Part shown: piece by piece, positions 34,543 to 43,914 of the stretch
How the letters are laid out: every line of letters begins with the position of its first letter
Numbering within the stretch: the first letter of the stretch is position 1
From: Prevotella sp. E13-27
GTDB taxonomy: Bacteria; Bacteroidota; Bacteroidia; Bacteroidales; Bacteroidaceae
Reading direction: 5' to 3'
DNA: 64,000 bases
Assembly: GCF_023217965.1 (NCBI RefSeq)
Contig: NZ_JALPSC010000002.1
Location: forward strand, 744,001 to 808,000
Notes under the pieces: generated by a model
Seen by the model: the letters and a program-made list of their open reading frames with translations, nothing else
What the model was told of the DNA's origin: nothing
Databases searched by the model: none
Made by a program: the position numbers and the translations under genes

Positions 34543-37118
34543 TTGTATTCCAACCTAACATTAACCAACCTACACAAGAGTTGGTGGCAGAGGCTCTCAA
34601 AACTATGATGGAGCATCCTGCAAACAATGAGCTCATTGACAGCTACCGTGACAACAAGCGCCGCATGGCTATGGCCGAGGCACATCAAGCAGTAGAGGAG
34701 TTCGTGAAAGAAGCGGTGGCTACCGACGACTACAAACGTTGGCTGGCAGCTGAACTGAAGAAGGACGAGCGACGCGCTAAAAAGCAGATTCCAGGCTCTG
34801 ACAAGGACAGAGTGAAGCTCTACATCACGCAGAAGAAATCATCGCTGCCTGCCATAATTCCCACCATTACTCACTTTGTCGAGAGCAAGGACCGATGGGG
34901 GCGCACAGCGCTGTGGCGCATTCAGAAGTATGGCTATTTGTCGGGACTGGCTGTGGTCGATGGTGACCATGTGCCTAACCCTGAAGAGTGCATAGCAGAG
35001 TGGCTCCAGCGCGAAGACTTCAACAACCTGGGCATCGTCTGTGTTTTCATCACTCCTTCAGGCGAGGGCGTGAAGGTGATTTTCAAAGCCCGCGAGGAGT
35101 GGGGCAACCTTCAGGACAATGCCTACCAGATGGCAGAAAAGCTTGGCATTCTGGACTATGCTGACGGACAGACAAAGAACTCAGACCACGCCCACTTCAT
35201 TCCGAAGATGAGCGATGTGAAGTACATAGACTGGGACGCATTGCTAACCTACGAGAACCAAGCCTATGAGCAGAAGTATGGCGAGGCCTACCGTCGTGGC
35301 GAGTCAGAACCTACCCAACCACGATGGCAGGAGCTGGAACGTCAGCGCAAGGAGTCGAGAAAGTGCACAACAGGGTCGGTTCCGGTGTGCACTCAGGCAG
35401 AAACACCAGTTGAGTTTTCGCAGGAAGACGAAGCCTTTATCAAGGTGCTTAACGAGTACTATGGGCCAAGCCTGCCTCCTCACACGAAGCACGACCGCAT
35501 GCAGACAGAGACATCTCACTGGCTGTGCTACTACAACGATAACGATGCACAGAAAGCCATTGCTATGGCCAAACGCCTTGACTGGGTGAAGGAGTGGAAT
35601 CCTGTCCCAGGCGAGGTGGAAGACCTGTGCCAGTCGGCTGCCAAGAAGAAGCTGCTGACACGTTATCCCAAGGCGCTGAAAGAGCTGATGGATAAGGCTG
35701 GCATCAACTTGGGACAGTTTGCAGTAGCTGACAAGAATATTAATCCGCAGTCTGTTCTGCCTTTCGACCGTTGGTGTGACCAGATAGAGAGCTTCTTCGA
35801 TGTGTTTCCCTGTCTGCGCGAGGTCTGCGAACCTCATCCACGCCGTCTGTGGCCTTTCCTTCTCTTTGCCTCGGCAGCCATGATGGGCACGTGCATGGAT
35901 TTAACCTACTATTATTTCTATGCCTCTGAAAGCGAGCGCACACGCCTGAACTACATTATATGGGGCGTGGGTGACCCCACGTCGGGCAAACACTCGCTGG
36001 AGCGACTAATGAACCTACTGCTGGCTCCCATTATTGCCGAGGGCGAGATAGCAGACGAGAGCACCAACACCTGGAAAGAGAGTACTGATGCCAAGGGTGC
36101 CAACAAAGAGAAGGACATAAGACCTGCTATTTATAACCGCATGTTTGGATACCGCTCTTCAAATTCTGAGTTCATACGCTCGATGATAAACAGTAAGGAG
36201 GAGGTTGATGGTGAGATGATGGGACGCCACATGGTAACCGTGTCATCAGAGAAAGACCTCGAGATAGGCAAGGCTGGCAGCTGGATTTCGCGAAGTAACA
36301 TGCTACTTCTTTCTTTTCATGGAGAGTATGACGACCAGCACTATTCCAATAAGCAATCGGTGAGCGGCCGTTATCGCGTGTTTTGGAATTTGGTGGAAAC
36401 CTTTACGCCTCCCACGTTAGCGAAGTTGGTGAATGAAAGGTCTGTGAATTCAGGTCTTGACACACGTACTGCGACTATCCCAATGGGCGAGGATGACTTC
36501 AAGATGATGCCGTTGCGCCGCAAGGAGGACTCGAAGACTGCAGAGTATAACGAGACGCTCAAGCAGTGGGCGTACCGTTTGGATCAGCGTCGTGGCGAAT
36601 TGCCAATCTGGCCTTTGGTAGAGCACGTCCATCAGTGGTGTGATGACCGCCGTGCCATTGCTGAGTTCAACGATAAAGACAAGGCGGATTGGTTGCTCAT
36701 AAAGCGTGTGCCATACTATGGAATTTCAATCAGCGCCCCCTACAGCGATATGCGACATTGGGAAGAGCGTGAGCAGACTGGCACTTATACCATTGATGCT
36801 CAAGACCTTGCTCTTTGTGACTTGGTGCTTGACATCCAGTACCGCACACAGCATTATTGGTATTACGAACTGCATCGCCAGTATTATGAAAACCAATTGC
36901 GTGATGCAGCACAGCAGCGTCGTCGTACGAGTAAGTTCCAGGAGTGTTTCCGCCTGTTGCCGGATGAGTTTACTACTGAACAACTTTCTAAGACCTTCGG
37001 CTATGCCAATAATCGTTCTGCCCAAAAGACTATGCAGCGTCTGGAGGCAGATAAAGCCATCGAGCGCACCATGCGCGGCCACTACAAGAAACTGGTTTCC
37101 GAACTTCCGATAATATAA
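34539..37118 (+). CDS. VirE-N (BT4734/BF3469) plus DUF3987-type ATPase, replication-like protein
   Basis: The 859-aa protein has an N-terminal BT4734/VirE-N-like domain (about 60-265; GVKVIFKA, DHAHFIPKMSDVKYI), a linker, and a DUF3987-type P-loop region with a Walker A-like GDPTSGKHS (Lys484), followed by a winged-helix-like end (TEQLSKTFGYANNRSAQKTM). Proteins of this build act as primase/helicase-like replication modules of mobile DNA in Bacteroidetes, as far as I know. Residues SRKCTTGSVPVCT (about 275-287) are encoded by a 32-bp palindromic repeat that also occurs inside the primase gene at 59427-59458. GxNKEK..RP after the P-loop is shared with the protein at 59845-61167. Confidence 0.82.
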   Translation: MIVFQPNINQPTQELVAEALKTMMEHPANNELIDSYRDNKRRMAMAEAHQAVEEFVKEAVATDDYKRWLAAELKKDERRAKKQIPGSDKDRVKLYITQKKSSLPAIIPTITHFVESKDRWGRTALWRIQKYGYLSGLAVVDGDHVPNPEECIAEWLQREDFNNLGIVCVFITPSGEGVKVIFKAREEWGNLQDNAYQMAEKLGILDYADGQTKNSDHAHFIPKMSDVKYIDWDALLTYENQAYEQKYGEAYRRGESEPTQPRWQELERQRKESRKCTTGSVPVCTQAETPVEFSQEDEAFIKVLNEYYGPSLPPHTKHDRMQTETSHWLCYYNDNDAQKAIAMAKRLDWVKEWNPVPGEVEDLCQSAAKKKLLTRYPKALKELMDKAGINLGQFAVADKNINPQSVLPFDRWCDQIESFFDVFPCLREVCEPHPRRLWPFLLFASAAMMGTCMDLTYYYFYASESERTRLNYIIWGVGDPTSGKHSLERLMNLLLAPIIAEGEIADESTNTWKESTDAKGANKEKDIRPAIYNRMFGYRSSNSEFIRSMINSKEEVDGEMMGRHMVTVSSEKDLEIGKAGSWISRSNMLLLSFHGEYDDQHYSNKQSVSGRYRVFWNLVETFTPPTLAKLVNERSVNSGLDTRTATIPMGEDDFKMMPLRRKEDSKTAEYNETLKQWAYRLDQRRGELPIWPLVEHVHQWCDDRRAIAEFNDKDKADWLLIKRVPYYGISISAPYSDMRHWEEREQTGTYTIDAQDLALCDLVLDIQYRTQHYWYYELHRQYYENQLRDAAQQRRRTSKFQECFRLLPDEFTTEQLSKTFGYANNRSAQKTMQRLEADKAIERTMRGHYKKLVSELPII
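35362..35393. repeat. 32-bp palindromic repeat inserted in frame in the DUF3987 gene
   Basis: AGTGCACA at one end and TGTGCACT at the other form an 8-bp inverted repeat around AGGGTCGGTTCC. The same element, 32 bp with only a few differences, is found in the primase gene at 59427-59458. In both genes it encodes KCT-GSVP-CT in the same frame and falls in a linker. Confidence 0.85.
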
Positions 37119-37122
37119 ATGC

Positions 37123-37166
37123 AGAAAGTAAGAAAGTAGGAAAGTGGACATTAAGCACTTTCAAGA
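37123..37166. repeat. Direct copy of the left arm of locus B
   Basis: About 40 of 44 bases match the left arm of the inverted repeat at 28452 and its inner flank (AAAGTAGGAAAGTGGACATT then AAGC-TTTC). It begins 4 nt after the stop of the DUF3987 gene. It and the copy at 28452 are direct repeats around 8.6 kb of DNA that carries the type IIG enzyme and the DUF3987 operon, so it may mark an element end. Confidence 0.8.
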
Positions 37167-37189
37167 TTAGTGTCATAAATAACAAGAGA

Positions 37190-37219
37190 GAGGGTGCGGT
37201 TCAAATGAAACGCACCCTC
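37190..37219 (-). terminator. Terminator of purM
   Basis: GAGGGTGCG (37190-37198) pairs with CGCACCCTC (37211-37219) over 9 bp, 24 nt past the purM stop on the - strand. The following T-rich stretch is imperfect. It separates the accessory region from housekeeping genes. Confidence 0.75.
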
Positions 37220-37242
37220 GTAACTATAGCTCGATTAGAGAA

Positions 37243-38433
37243 TTAGTAGTTGAATTCTCCGAACTCGCTCTTAATGGTGAGTGAGCGCTTGCCTTCTTCA
37301 ATGTGTCCAACAACCTGGGCATTGATGTTGAAGCTCTTCGAGATTTCAATGACCTTTTCTGCGAACTCAGGACAAACGTAGATCTCCATTCTGTGACCCA
37401 TGTTGAAGACCTGATACATCTCTTTCCAGTCGGTGCCAGAGCAGTCGTGAATGGCGCGGAAGAGTGGGGGCACAGGGAACATGTTGTCTTTTACCACGCG
37501 GCAGTTTTCGCCTACGAAGTGAAGGACTTTGGTCTGTGCGCCACCTGTACAATGAACCATTCCGTGGATCTCAGGACGCAGTTCGTCGAGGAGCTTCTTG
37601 ATGACAGGTGCATAGGTGCGGGTGGGAGAGAGAACGAGCTTTCCCATGTCGGGCAGTTCTGTTTTCTCTGACTCAGTGGCAGGATAGGGCACCGCGTCTG
37701 TAAGCTGGTACTTACCGCTATAGACGAGCTCGTTGGGTACTGCGTGGTCGAAGCTTTCAGGGAACTTCTCTGCGAGATATTTAGCGAAGACATCATGACG
37801 TGCAGAGGTCAGGCCATTGCTTCCCATTCCGCCGTTGTAGTTCTTCTCGTAAGTGGCCTGACCTGTTGATGACAAGCCAACGATGACGTCGCCTGGACAG
37901 ATGTTTGCATTGTCAATGACATCGCTGCGCTTCATGCGGCATGTTACTGTTGAGTCAACGATGATGGTGCGAACGAGGTCGCCTACATCGGCAGTCTCAC
38001 CGCCAGTGGGATAGATGCCAATGCCCATCTCGCGAAGCTCCTTCAGAAGATCGTCGGTGCCGTTGATGATGGCTGAGATGACTTCTCCTGGTATGAGCAT
38101 CTTGTTGCGGCCGATGGTACTTGACACGAGAATGTTATCTACAGCACCAACACAGAGGAGATCGTCGGTATTCATAACGATAGCATCCTGCGCAATGCCT
38201 TTCCAAACGGACATGTCGCCTGTCTCTTTCCAGTACATATAGGCGAGTGATGACTTTGTGCCAGCGCCGTCGGCATGCATGATGTTACAATAGTCGGGGT
38301 CACCGCCAAGAACGTCAGGAATAATCTTGCAGAACGCCTGTGGATAAAGACCTTTGTCTATATTCTTGATGGCAGCATGCACATCTTCTTTTGCGGCACT
38401 CACGCCACGCATCATATATCTGTTGTCAATCAT
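37243..38433 (-). CDS. purM: Phosphoribosylformylglycinamidine cyclo-ligase (AIR synthase)
   Basis: The 396-aa protein is a PurM of the form common in Bacteroidetes, longer than the E. coli enzyme. Visible motifs: DGAGTKSSLAY near residue 55 (normally DGVGTK), MNTDDLLCVGA, TGGETADVGD, VGLSSTGQ and the C-terminal MVHCTGGAQTK and FNMGHRMEIYV. It closes the imidazole ring of AIR in purine synthesis using ATP. It lies beside a lipoprotein gene (20 nt) and on the same strand as purC 4.5 kb away. Confidence 0.95.
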   Translation of the reverse strand: MIDNRYMMRGVSAAKEDVHAAIKNIDKGLYPQAFCKIIPDVLGGDPDYCNIMHADGAGTKSSLAYMYWKETGDMSVWKGIAQDAIVMNTDDLLCVGAVDNILVSSTIGRNKMLIPGEVISAIINGTDDLLKELREMGIGIYPTGGETADVGDLVRTIIVDSTVTCRMKRSDVIDNANICPGDVIVGLSSTGQATYEKNYNGGMGSNGLTSARHDVFAKYLAEKFPESFDHAVPNELVYSGKYQLTDAVPYPATESEKTELPDMGKLVLSPTRTYAPVIKKLLDELRPEIHGMVHCTGGAQTKVLHFVGENCRVVKDNMFPVPPLFRAIHDCSGTDWKEMYQVFNMGHRMEIYVCPEFAEKVIEISKSFNINAQVVGHIEEGKRSLTIKSEFGEFNY

Positions 38434-38453
38434 TGTTATATTTGTTTTTAATG

Positions 38454-39401
38454 TTATTTCTTAATCCATGGACTGAAACCGAGTTTCACGTTGCTCCAAT
38501 CGGGATTGGAAACGCGCTTAAGTGTGAACGGTTCAAAAACATTTGTTTTTACAAACATCTCGCCTTTCATCTCGGTGTCAGTAAACTTAATGTACATTAG
38601 CTCATAGTCTTTATTGTAAGAATCGTAGCCTTCGCTTCTATAGAGATTAAGCCTTTTGTCGTCTGATATATCATAAGAATCCCAGAACTTTATCTCGTCA
38701 GCAAGATAGCTTCCCCAGGGAGCATTATCATATTCCTCTTTGATATAGGCTTTATCGGCACCCATAGATCCACTATTATATGCAGGGTCAACGTCGAAGG
38801 TTATAATGACGTTCTTTGGATAGTATTTCTGTCCCTGATATTCGCGCTCCAAGTATATCTTTCCAGAGAATGTTACCTGATGCCAAGTGGGAATCAGTTC
38901 GTTATAATCCCAATATTTCACATTGCTAACCTCAGGTGCTGTAACACGATTGAGCGAGAAGGCAATGGTCTGACCATTGATCTCATATTCGCCTTTGAAG
39001 AGTTTATCATCGAAGGCATATTTGAGAATATGGATTTTGGTATCCTTGATTTCCTTGTTTTCAGTCTCGCTGAATCTGATCTCAATACCTACATCGCCGT
39101 TCTGTCGAGTCCATGTCTCCCAGCTCAGACGAGTATATACGACTCCAAGCTCAGTGTGGTTGGTGGTGAAGTATTCCACGATATAGCCATCGCCTGTTCT
39201 GCGACTGGGGCTCTCCTGATTGAAAATATATATGGTTCTGTCGGCCTTGATTGTTTCGCCATGATATATATGGGTCAATCCGAGGTCGCCTTCCCATGCG
39301 CCACTTATGCCTTGTGCCACTTCTTCTTCCTTCTCACATGATGTGAGAACAACTCCTGTCAGCAGGAGAAGCAATAAGCTGATAATAGAATATTTTTTCA
39401 T
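38454..39401 (-). CDS. Unknown lipoprotein (315 aa)
   Basis: Signal peptide with lipobox LTSC (Cys22), followed by an acidic EKEEE stretch typical of surface-exported Bacteroidetes lipoproteins (an Asp/Glu-rich patch after the Cys). The rest is beta-rich with many aromatic residues and two similar halves (SGAWEGDL... and VTFSGKIYLEREY...), suggesting lipocalin-like repeats. It lies 33 nt after lemA in the same direction. Function is not recognised. Confidence 0.75.
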   Translation of the reverse strand: MKKYSIISLLLLLLTGVVLTSCEKEEEVAQGISGAWEGDLGLTHIYHGETIKADRTIYIFNQESPSRRTGDGYIVEYFTTNHTELGVVYTRLSWETWTRQNGDVGIEIRFSETENKEIKDTKIHILKYAFDDKLFKGEYEINGQTIAFSLNRVTAPEVSNVKYWDYNELIPTWHQVTFSGKIYLEREYQGQKYYPKNVIITFDVDPAYNSGSMGADKAYIKEEYDNAPWGSYLADEIKFWDSYDISDDKRLNLYRSEGYDSYNKDYELMYIKFTDTEMKGEMFVKTNVFEPFTLKRVSNPDWSNVKLGFSPWIKK

Positions 39402-39434
39402 ATTATTAAATCTATTGGGTTATAAATCACACGA

Positions 39435-40022
39435 TTAATTGAATTTCACCTGTGGTGCTTTTTCTGCTCCAGCTTCAGCTTCGAACTTTACCATCTTTTC
39501 GAATCCGAACATGCCTGCAAACAAAGTGTTGGGGAATCGGCGAATCATCACGTTGTAGTCCTGCACCTTCTTGTTATAGGTGTTGCGTGCCTCGTTTATG
39601 CGGTTCTCCGTCCCCTCAAGCTGTACCTGCAGGTCGCGGAAATTCTCGTTGGCTTTCAGGTCGGGATAGTTTTCCTGAATGGCGATAAGACGTCCAAGGG
39701 CCATTGACAGTTCACCCTGGGCATCCTGGAACTGCTTCATCTTCTCAGGTGTCATGTTATCTGGGTCGATGTTTACGCTTGTAGCCTTAGAACGGGCTGC
39801 CACAACTCCTTCAAGAGTCTCTTTCTCATGCGCAGCATATCCCTTTACAGTCTCAACCAAATTGGGTATAAGATCTGCACGGCGCTGATAGGTTGACTGT
39901 AGGTTGGCAAAGGCTGTTGTTGCCTCTTCCTCTGAACTAACCATTCCGTTGTAAGCACTTATTGCCCATCCACCGATTAATACAATTGCAACAACGATTC
40001 CGATAATTACTTTCTTGTTCAT
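39435..40022 (-). CDS. lemA: LemA family protein
   Basis: A 195-aa protein with one N-terminal membrane helix (residues 4-24) and the LemA helical bundle: VSSEEEATTAFANLQSTYQRRADLIPNLVETVKGYAAHE, then YPDLKANENFRDLQ and the end motif FPNTLFAGMFGFEK. LemA proteins usually occur beside TPM-domain proteins, as here (30 nt). They are membrane proteins of unclear function, perhaps in envelope maintenance. Confidence 0.95.
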   Translation of the reverse strand: MNKKVIIGIVVAIVLIGGWAISAYNGMVSSEEEATTAFANLQSTYQRRADLIPNLVETVKGYAAHEKETLEGVVAARSKATSVNIDPDNMTPEKMKQFQDAQGELSMALGRLIAIQENYPDLKANENFRDLQVQLEGTENRINEARNTYNKKVQDYNVMIRRFPNTLFAGMFGFEKMVKFEAEAGAEKAPQVKFN

Positions 40023-40051
40023 AATATTATATGTTTTAATTTAGTTTTGTA

Positions 40052-41386
40052 TCACCAACTTGAAGTGGCTCCACCTCCGCCTGAGCTACCTCCGCTGAAT
40101 CCGCCGCCGAAACCGCCACCTCCGCCAAATCCACCTGGGCGACCGCCACTGAGTCTATCCACGGCGACAATGACTGACGTCTTGATAAATGGGTTAGGAC
40201 GAAGGAACTGTCTTCCTATGTTCTCATTATAGCGACTGTAGAGATAGCCTATCAGGATGAGCCACATTCCGAAAACAAACATGAAGGCGGCCAGTATTCC
40301 AGCCAGCTCGTCATCTCTTTCCTCTTGTTGTTGGATGTAAGTCTTTGGAAGCTCTTTCTTTTGTAGAGTGTTGTAAATTGCTTCTGTAAGATAGAGTATT
40401 CCGCTGTCGGGTTGCTCTGCTTTCATACAAGGTATAGCGTAGTCTTGCTGCAAGCGAAAACATTCTATGTCAGTAAGGTCGGCTTCCAGAGATCTTCCTG
40501 TGTGGGTGCGAATCTGGTGATCCTCATATGCCAGCACAATAACCATTCCTCTGTCGTTCTTTCCGACCTTATAACGGTCGAAAATGTCCTGTGCTATTCT
40601 GAACGGGTCTTCATTCTCCACGTGGTTAACGATAATCATGGCTGACTCTATTTGTAGTGAGTCATCAAAACGCTTAAGCCAAGTGTTAAGCAAACGTTCT
40701 GTGTTTTCAGAGACCACGTTATCAGGATTAGAGACATAGCGAGAGCCATCGGTAAGGTGGGGCATGGGTATGTTTTCAGCGTTCCAAGCTACAGGTTCGC
40801 TATCTTTTTTGCTTACCACAGGCTTTGGTAGTGGCTGCTCAGTCTCCGTTGAAATAGATCCAAAGGTGTAGCCGCACGCCATCAGTTGTGTAAGGAAGCT
40901 TATTACGATAAAAGCTTTCCAATACTCTTTGAATTTCCTTGAAGAAGAAGTCGATGCTTTAGTAGAGTTGAGGAATTGCAGACGCTCATTCTCATACGCT
41001 CTACGATTCTCCTCATATTTCTGTTCAAAGGATTTGCGTAGTTCGTCTCTTTCATCTTCGTCGAACAGCCCCAGCGATTTTTTTTCAAGACTATAATTAG
41101 TTTTGAGCAATTCGATAACATTATTATATTTTACTGCTATCCTTGACAGCTGGTTCTTTCTTTCAAGTTGTCGCTTGTCAAAATCTTTGTTCTGCTTAAG
41201 GTCAATGACAAGTCCTCCGATAGCTACCGGAATGAAAATCAAGCAAAAAGTCTGTAACAGGAAAGCAGCTGTCTCCACCGTGCCACCGCTGGCACCAGCT
41301 GTTACTGCTGCTCCTCCTCCGATGATGCATGCCAACGCACATATCATCAACTTCGATGCCGATATGTTATTCTTCTGTTTAGCCAA
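40052..41386 (-). CDS. TPM-domain membrane protein with Gly-rich C-terminus
   Basis: The 444-aa protein has two N-terminal membrane helices (about 12-30 and 36-58), a charged coiled-coil stretch (about 65-145), another helix (about 155-172), a TPM_phosphatase domain (about 205-335; DNVVSENTERLLNTWLKRFD, KNDRGMVIVLAYEDHQIRTHTGRSLE), a further helix (about 355-378) and a glycine/serine-rich tail with GGGFGGGFSGG and a terminal Trp. This matches the YgcG family that pairs with LemA. The N-terminal extension is unusual for the family. Function is likely in membrane or envelope quality control. Confidence 0.88.
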   Translation of the reverse strand: MAKQKNNISASKLMICALACIIGGGAAVTAGASGGTVETAAFLLQTFCLIFIPVAIGGLVIDLKQNKDFDKRQLERKNQLSRIAVKYNNVIELLKTNYSLEKKSLGLFDEDERDELRKSFEQKYEENRRAYENERLQFLNSTKASTSSSRKFKEYWKAFIVISFLTQLMACGYTFGSISTETEQPLPKPVVSKKDSEPVAWNAENIPMPHLTDGSRYVSNPDNVVSENTERLLNTWLKRFDDSLQIESAMIIVNHVENEDPFRIAQDIFDRYKVGKNDRGMVIVLAYEDHQIRTHTGRSLEADLTDIECFRLQQDYAIPCMKAEQPDSGILYLTEAIYNTLQKKELPKTYIQQQEERDDELAGILAAFMFVFGMWLILIGYLYSRYNENIGRQFLRPNPFIKTSVIVAVDRLSGGRPGGFGGGGGFGGGFSGGSSGGGGATSSW

Positions 41387-41403
41387 CTATTCAGTTCTAC
41401 TAA

Positions 41404-42150
41404 TTACTCTTTACCATTCCAGTACTCCCATGAAGCAAATGCCTGCAGGAGCAACATCTCGAGACCGTTCTTTGTCTGTGCTCCAAACTTTGCTCCATTC
41501 TTCATGAAGAGAGTCTCGTCAGGATTATAGATGAGGTCATAGAGTATGTTGTGCTCGTCCATAGCCTCGTAGGGTAGTTTGGGGCATTCCTTTACTTTGG
41601 GATACATGCCAAGAGGTGTGCAGTTTACTATGACGTTGTATTCCTTAACCACCTCAGGCGTTATGCTCTCATATTGAATTGTTCCAGGACGCTCATAGCG
41701 ACTCACGAATACTGTCTCCAGTCCAAGTGAGCGCAATCCGAAGTCAACGGCTTTCGATGCGCCTCCTGTGCCAAGTATCAGAGCTTTCTTGTTATAGTCT
41801 TCCAGCATTGGCTCGATGCTCTGCGTGAATCCAATGACATCGCTGTTATAGCCTTTGAGTTTGATGTTCTTTCCCTCGTGAACAACTCGTATTACGTTTA
41901 CAGCACCAATGGAGCGTGCCTCTGGACTTATGTAGTCAAGGAACTCCATAACCTTCTCCTTGTAGGGGATGGTCACATTCAGGCCTTTCAGCTCTGGATT
42001 GGAATTGAGAACCTCTTGCAGCTCATCAATAGATGCTATTTCAAAGTTGAAATACTTTGCGTTGATCCCCTCGTCAGCAAATCTCTGGTTGTGATAGCTG
42101 ATGGAGAACGAGTGTCCTAACGGGTAACCAATGAGTCCATACTTATCCAT
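41404..42150 (-). CDS. aroE: Shikimate dehydrogenase
   Basis: The 248-aa length and motifs fit AroE: N-terminal GYPLGHSFSISYHN, NVTIPYKEKVMEFLD with the catalytic Lys, GAVNVI, the NADP-binding GTGGASKAV and the C-terminal NGLEMLLLQA. It reduces 3-dehydroshikimate to shikimate with NADPH in aromatic amino acid synthesis. It is followed by the TPM gene (17 nt) and preceded by menG/ubiE (25 nt) on the - strand, within one run of genes from phoH. Confidence 0.95.
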   Translation of the reverse strand: MDKYGLIGYPLGHSFSISYHNQRFADEGINAKYFNFEIASIDELQEVLNSNPELKGLNVTIPYKEKVMEFLDYISPEARSIGAVNVIRVVHEGKNIKLKGYNSDVIGFTQSIEPMLEDYNKKALILGTGGASKAVDFGLRSLGLETVFVSRYERPGTIQYESITPEVVKEYNVIVNCTPLGMYPKVKECPKLPYEAMDEHNILYDLIYNPDETLFMKNGAKFGAQTKNGLEMLLLQAFASWEYWNGKE

Positions 42151-42175
42151 AATACTAATACCTTTTAGTTAATAC

Positions 42176-42907
42176 CTATTTAGTTGCGAAATACATTGTG
42201 CAGATTCCGAATGTAAGCCTTTTGAAAGAAGCTTCCCTGAAGCCGGCCTGTTTTAGAATATCAACCATCTTTTCACCTTGCGGAAAGGCTTCAATGGTCT
42301 TTGTGAGATAGGAGTAGGCACTTGTGTCCTTGGAGATAAGTCGGCCGTAGAACGGCAGTACTGTATGGCTGTATATCTTGAAGAGCTGTCGCATTGGGAA
42401 CCTCACTGGTGTGGTAAGTTCTACTATGCTTAGATGACCGCCTTTCTTTAGCACTCTGCACATTTCCTTGAGTCCTTTGTCAAGGTCGGCAAAGTTGCGT
42501 ATTCCGAAAGCTGCTGTCACAGCGTCGAAGGTCTCGTCAGAGTATGACAACGACAGGCAGTCTTCCTTGTCAAAAGATATAATGTCGCTCATGCCGAGCT
42601 TGGCGACCTTCTCCCTTCCTACAGCCATCATTCCCTCGCTGATATCTGCTCCAATGAGTTTCTTAGGATGCAGCATCTGTGCAGAGAGTATGGCGAAGTC
42701 GCCTGTTCCAGTGGCGATGTCGAGCATAACCTGTGGCTTGTGCGGAGCCAGTTGTTTTATTGCTTTCTTTCGCCAGTAGCGGTCTATATCCCATGACAAT
42801 CGGTGGTTCAGCTTGTCGTAGGTGGGAGCAATGTTATCAAACATCGCCTCCACCTGCTCAGCTTTCTCACCTTCGTGATAGGGTTTTATCTCTTCTTGCT
42901 TATACAT
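42176..42907 (-). CDS. menG: Demethylmenaquinone methyltransferase (MenG/UbiE)
   Basis: The 243-aa class I methyltransferase carries the UbiE signatures [25 protein letters not shown] near residue 24, the SAM-binding [11 protein letters not shown], the [21 protein letters not shown] motif and the end FGICTMYF. In an anaerobic Bacteroidales it makes menaquinone for fumarate respiration. It lies between aroE and purC in the same direction. Confidence 0.95.
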   Translation of the reverse strand: MYKQEEIKPYHEGEKAEQVEAMFDNIAPTYDKLNHRLSWDIDRYWRKKAIKQLAPHKPQVMLDIATGTGDFAILSAQMLHPKKLIGADISEGMMAVGREKVAKLGMSDIISFDKEDCLSLSYSDETFDAVTAAFGIRNFADLDKGLKEMCRVLKKGGHLSIVELTTPVRFPMRQLFKIYSHTVLPFYGRLISKDTSAYSYLTKTIEAFPQGEKMVDILKQAGFREASFKRLTFGICTMYFATK

Positions 42908-42946
42908 GCCTTTGCGTTTGGTTTGTCGCTATTTGCGACAACTTAC

Positions 42947-43894
42947 TTAGCGTGTCTTTAGCCACTCGCTGACATTCTTCTCTATACGGGCAGCAATGTC
43001 GCCTTCTTCTGTAGCCTTGTCAAAGCGCTCGCCAACGATGTTCTCGTAGAGCTCAATATAGCGGTCGCTTACGCTCTCAGCATATTCGTCGGTAATCTCT
43101 GGCATAACCTGTCCAGGCTCGTTCATGAAGTTGTGCTCAATGAGCCACTGGCGTACAAACTCCTTTGAGAGCTGCTTCTGAGGCTCGCCTTTTGCCAACT
43201 TTTCCTCATAGCCTTCAGCATAGAAGTAACGGCTGCTGTCAGGAGTGTGTATCTCGTCGATGAGATAAACCTTGCCATCGCGCTTTCCGAACTCATACTT
43301 CGTGTCAACGAGAATGAGTCCACGCTTTGCAGCAATCTCCTGACCACGAGCGAAAATCTTGCGAGTGTAATCCTCCATGATGGCGTAGTCTTCAGCAGAA
43401 ACGATGCCCTGTGCAATAATCTCTTCCTTAGAGATGTTCATGTCGTGACCTTCGTCAGCCTTTGTAGTAGGAGTGATGATGGGCTCTGGGAAGCGCTCGT
43501 TCTCCTTCATTCCGTCAGGCAGCTTCACTCCGCAGAGCTCTCTGCATCCATTCTTATACTCTCGCCATGCTGAGCCAGTGAGGATTGAGCGGATAATCAT
43601 CTCCACACGGAATCCCTCACACTTCAGTCCTACTGTCACCATTGGGTCTGGTGTAGCCAGTTTCCAGTTCGGACAGATGTCGGTAGTAGCATCAAGGAAC
43701 TTTGCTGCTATCTGGTTAAGCACTTGTCCTTTGAATGGGATGCCCTTTGGCAGTACCACGTCGAACGCAGATATGCGGTCAGTGGCAACCATCACCATCA
43801 GGTCGTCGTTAATGTTGTACACATCGCGCACCTTTCCGTGGTACACGCTCTTCTGTCCTTCGAAATGGAAGTCGGTCTTGGTTAAAGCTTTCAC
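42947..43894 (-). CDS. purC: Phosphoribosylaminoimidazole-succinocarboxamide synthase
   Basis: A 315-aa SAICAR synthetase of the longer type: GKVRDVYNI near the start, [42 protein letters not shown] and the signature [12 protein letters not shown]. It joins aspartate to CAIR in purine synthesis. It starts 21 nt after phoH and runs with menG and aroE. Confidence 0.96.
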   Translation of the reverse strand: MKALTKTDFHFEGQKSVYHGKVRDVYNINDDLMVMVATDRISAFDVVLPKGIPFKGQVLNQIAAKFLDATTDICPNWKLATPDPMVTVGLKCEGFRVEMIIRSILTGSAWREYKNGCRELCGVKLPDGMKENERFPEPIITPTTKADEGHDMNISKEEIIAQGIVSAEDYAIMEDYTRKIFARGQEIAAKRGLILVDTKYEFGKRDGKVYLIDEIHTPDSSRYFYAEGYEEKLAKGEPQKQLSKEFVRQWLIEHNFMNEPGQVMPEITDEYAESVSDRYIELYENIVGERFDKATEEGDIAARIEKNVSEWLKTR

Positions 43895-43914
43895 TGTCGT
43901 ATTGAGTTTAAAAA

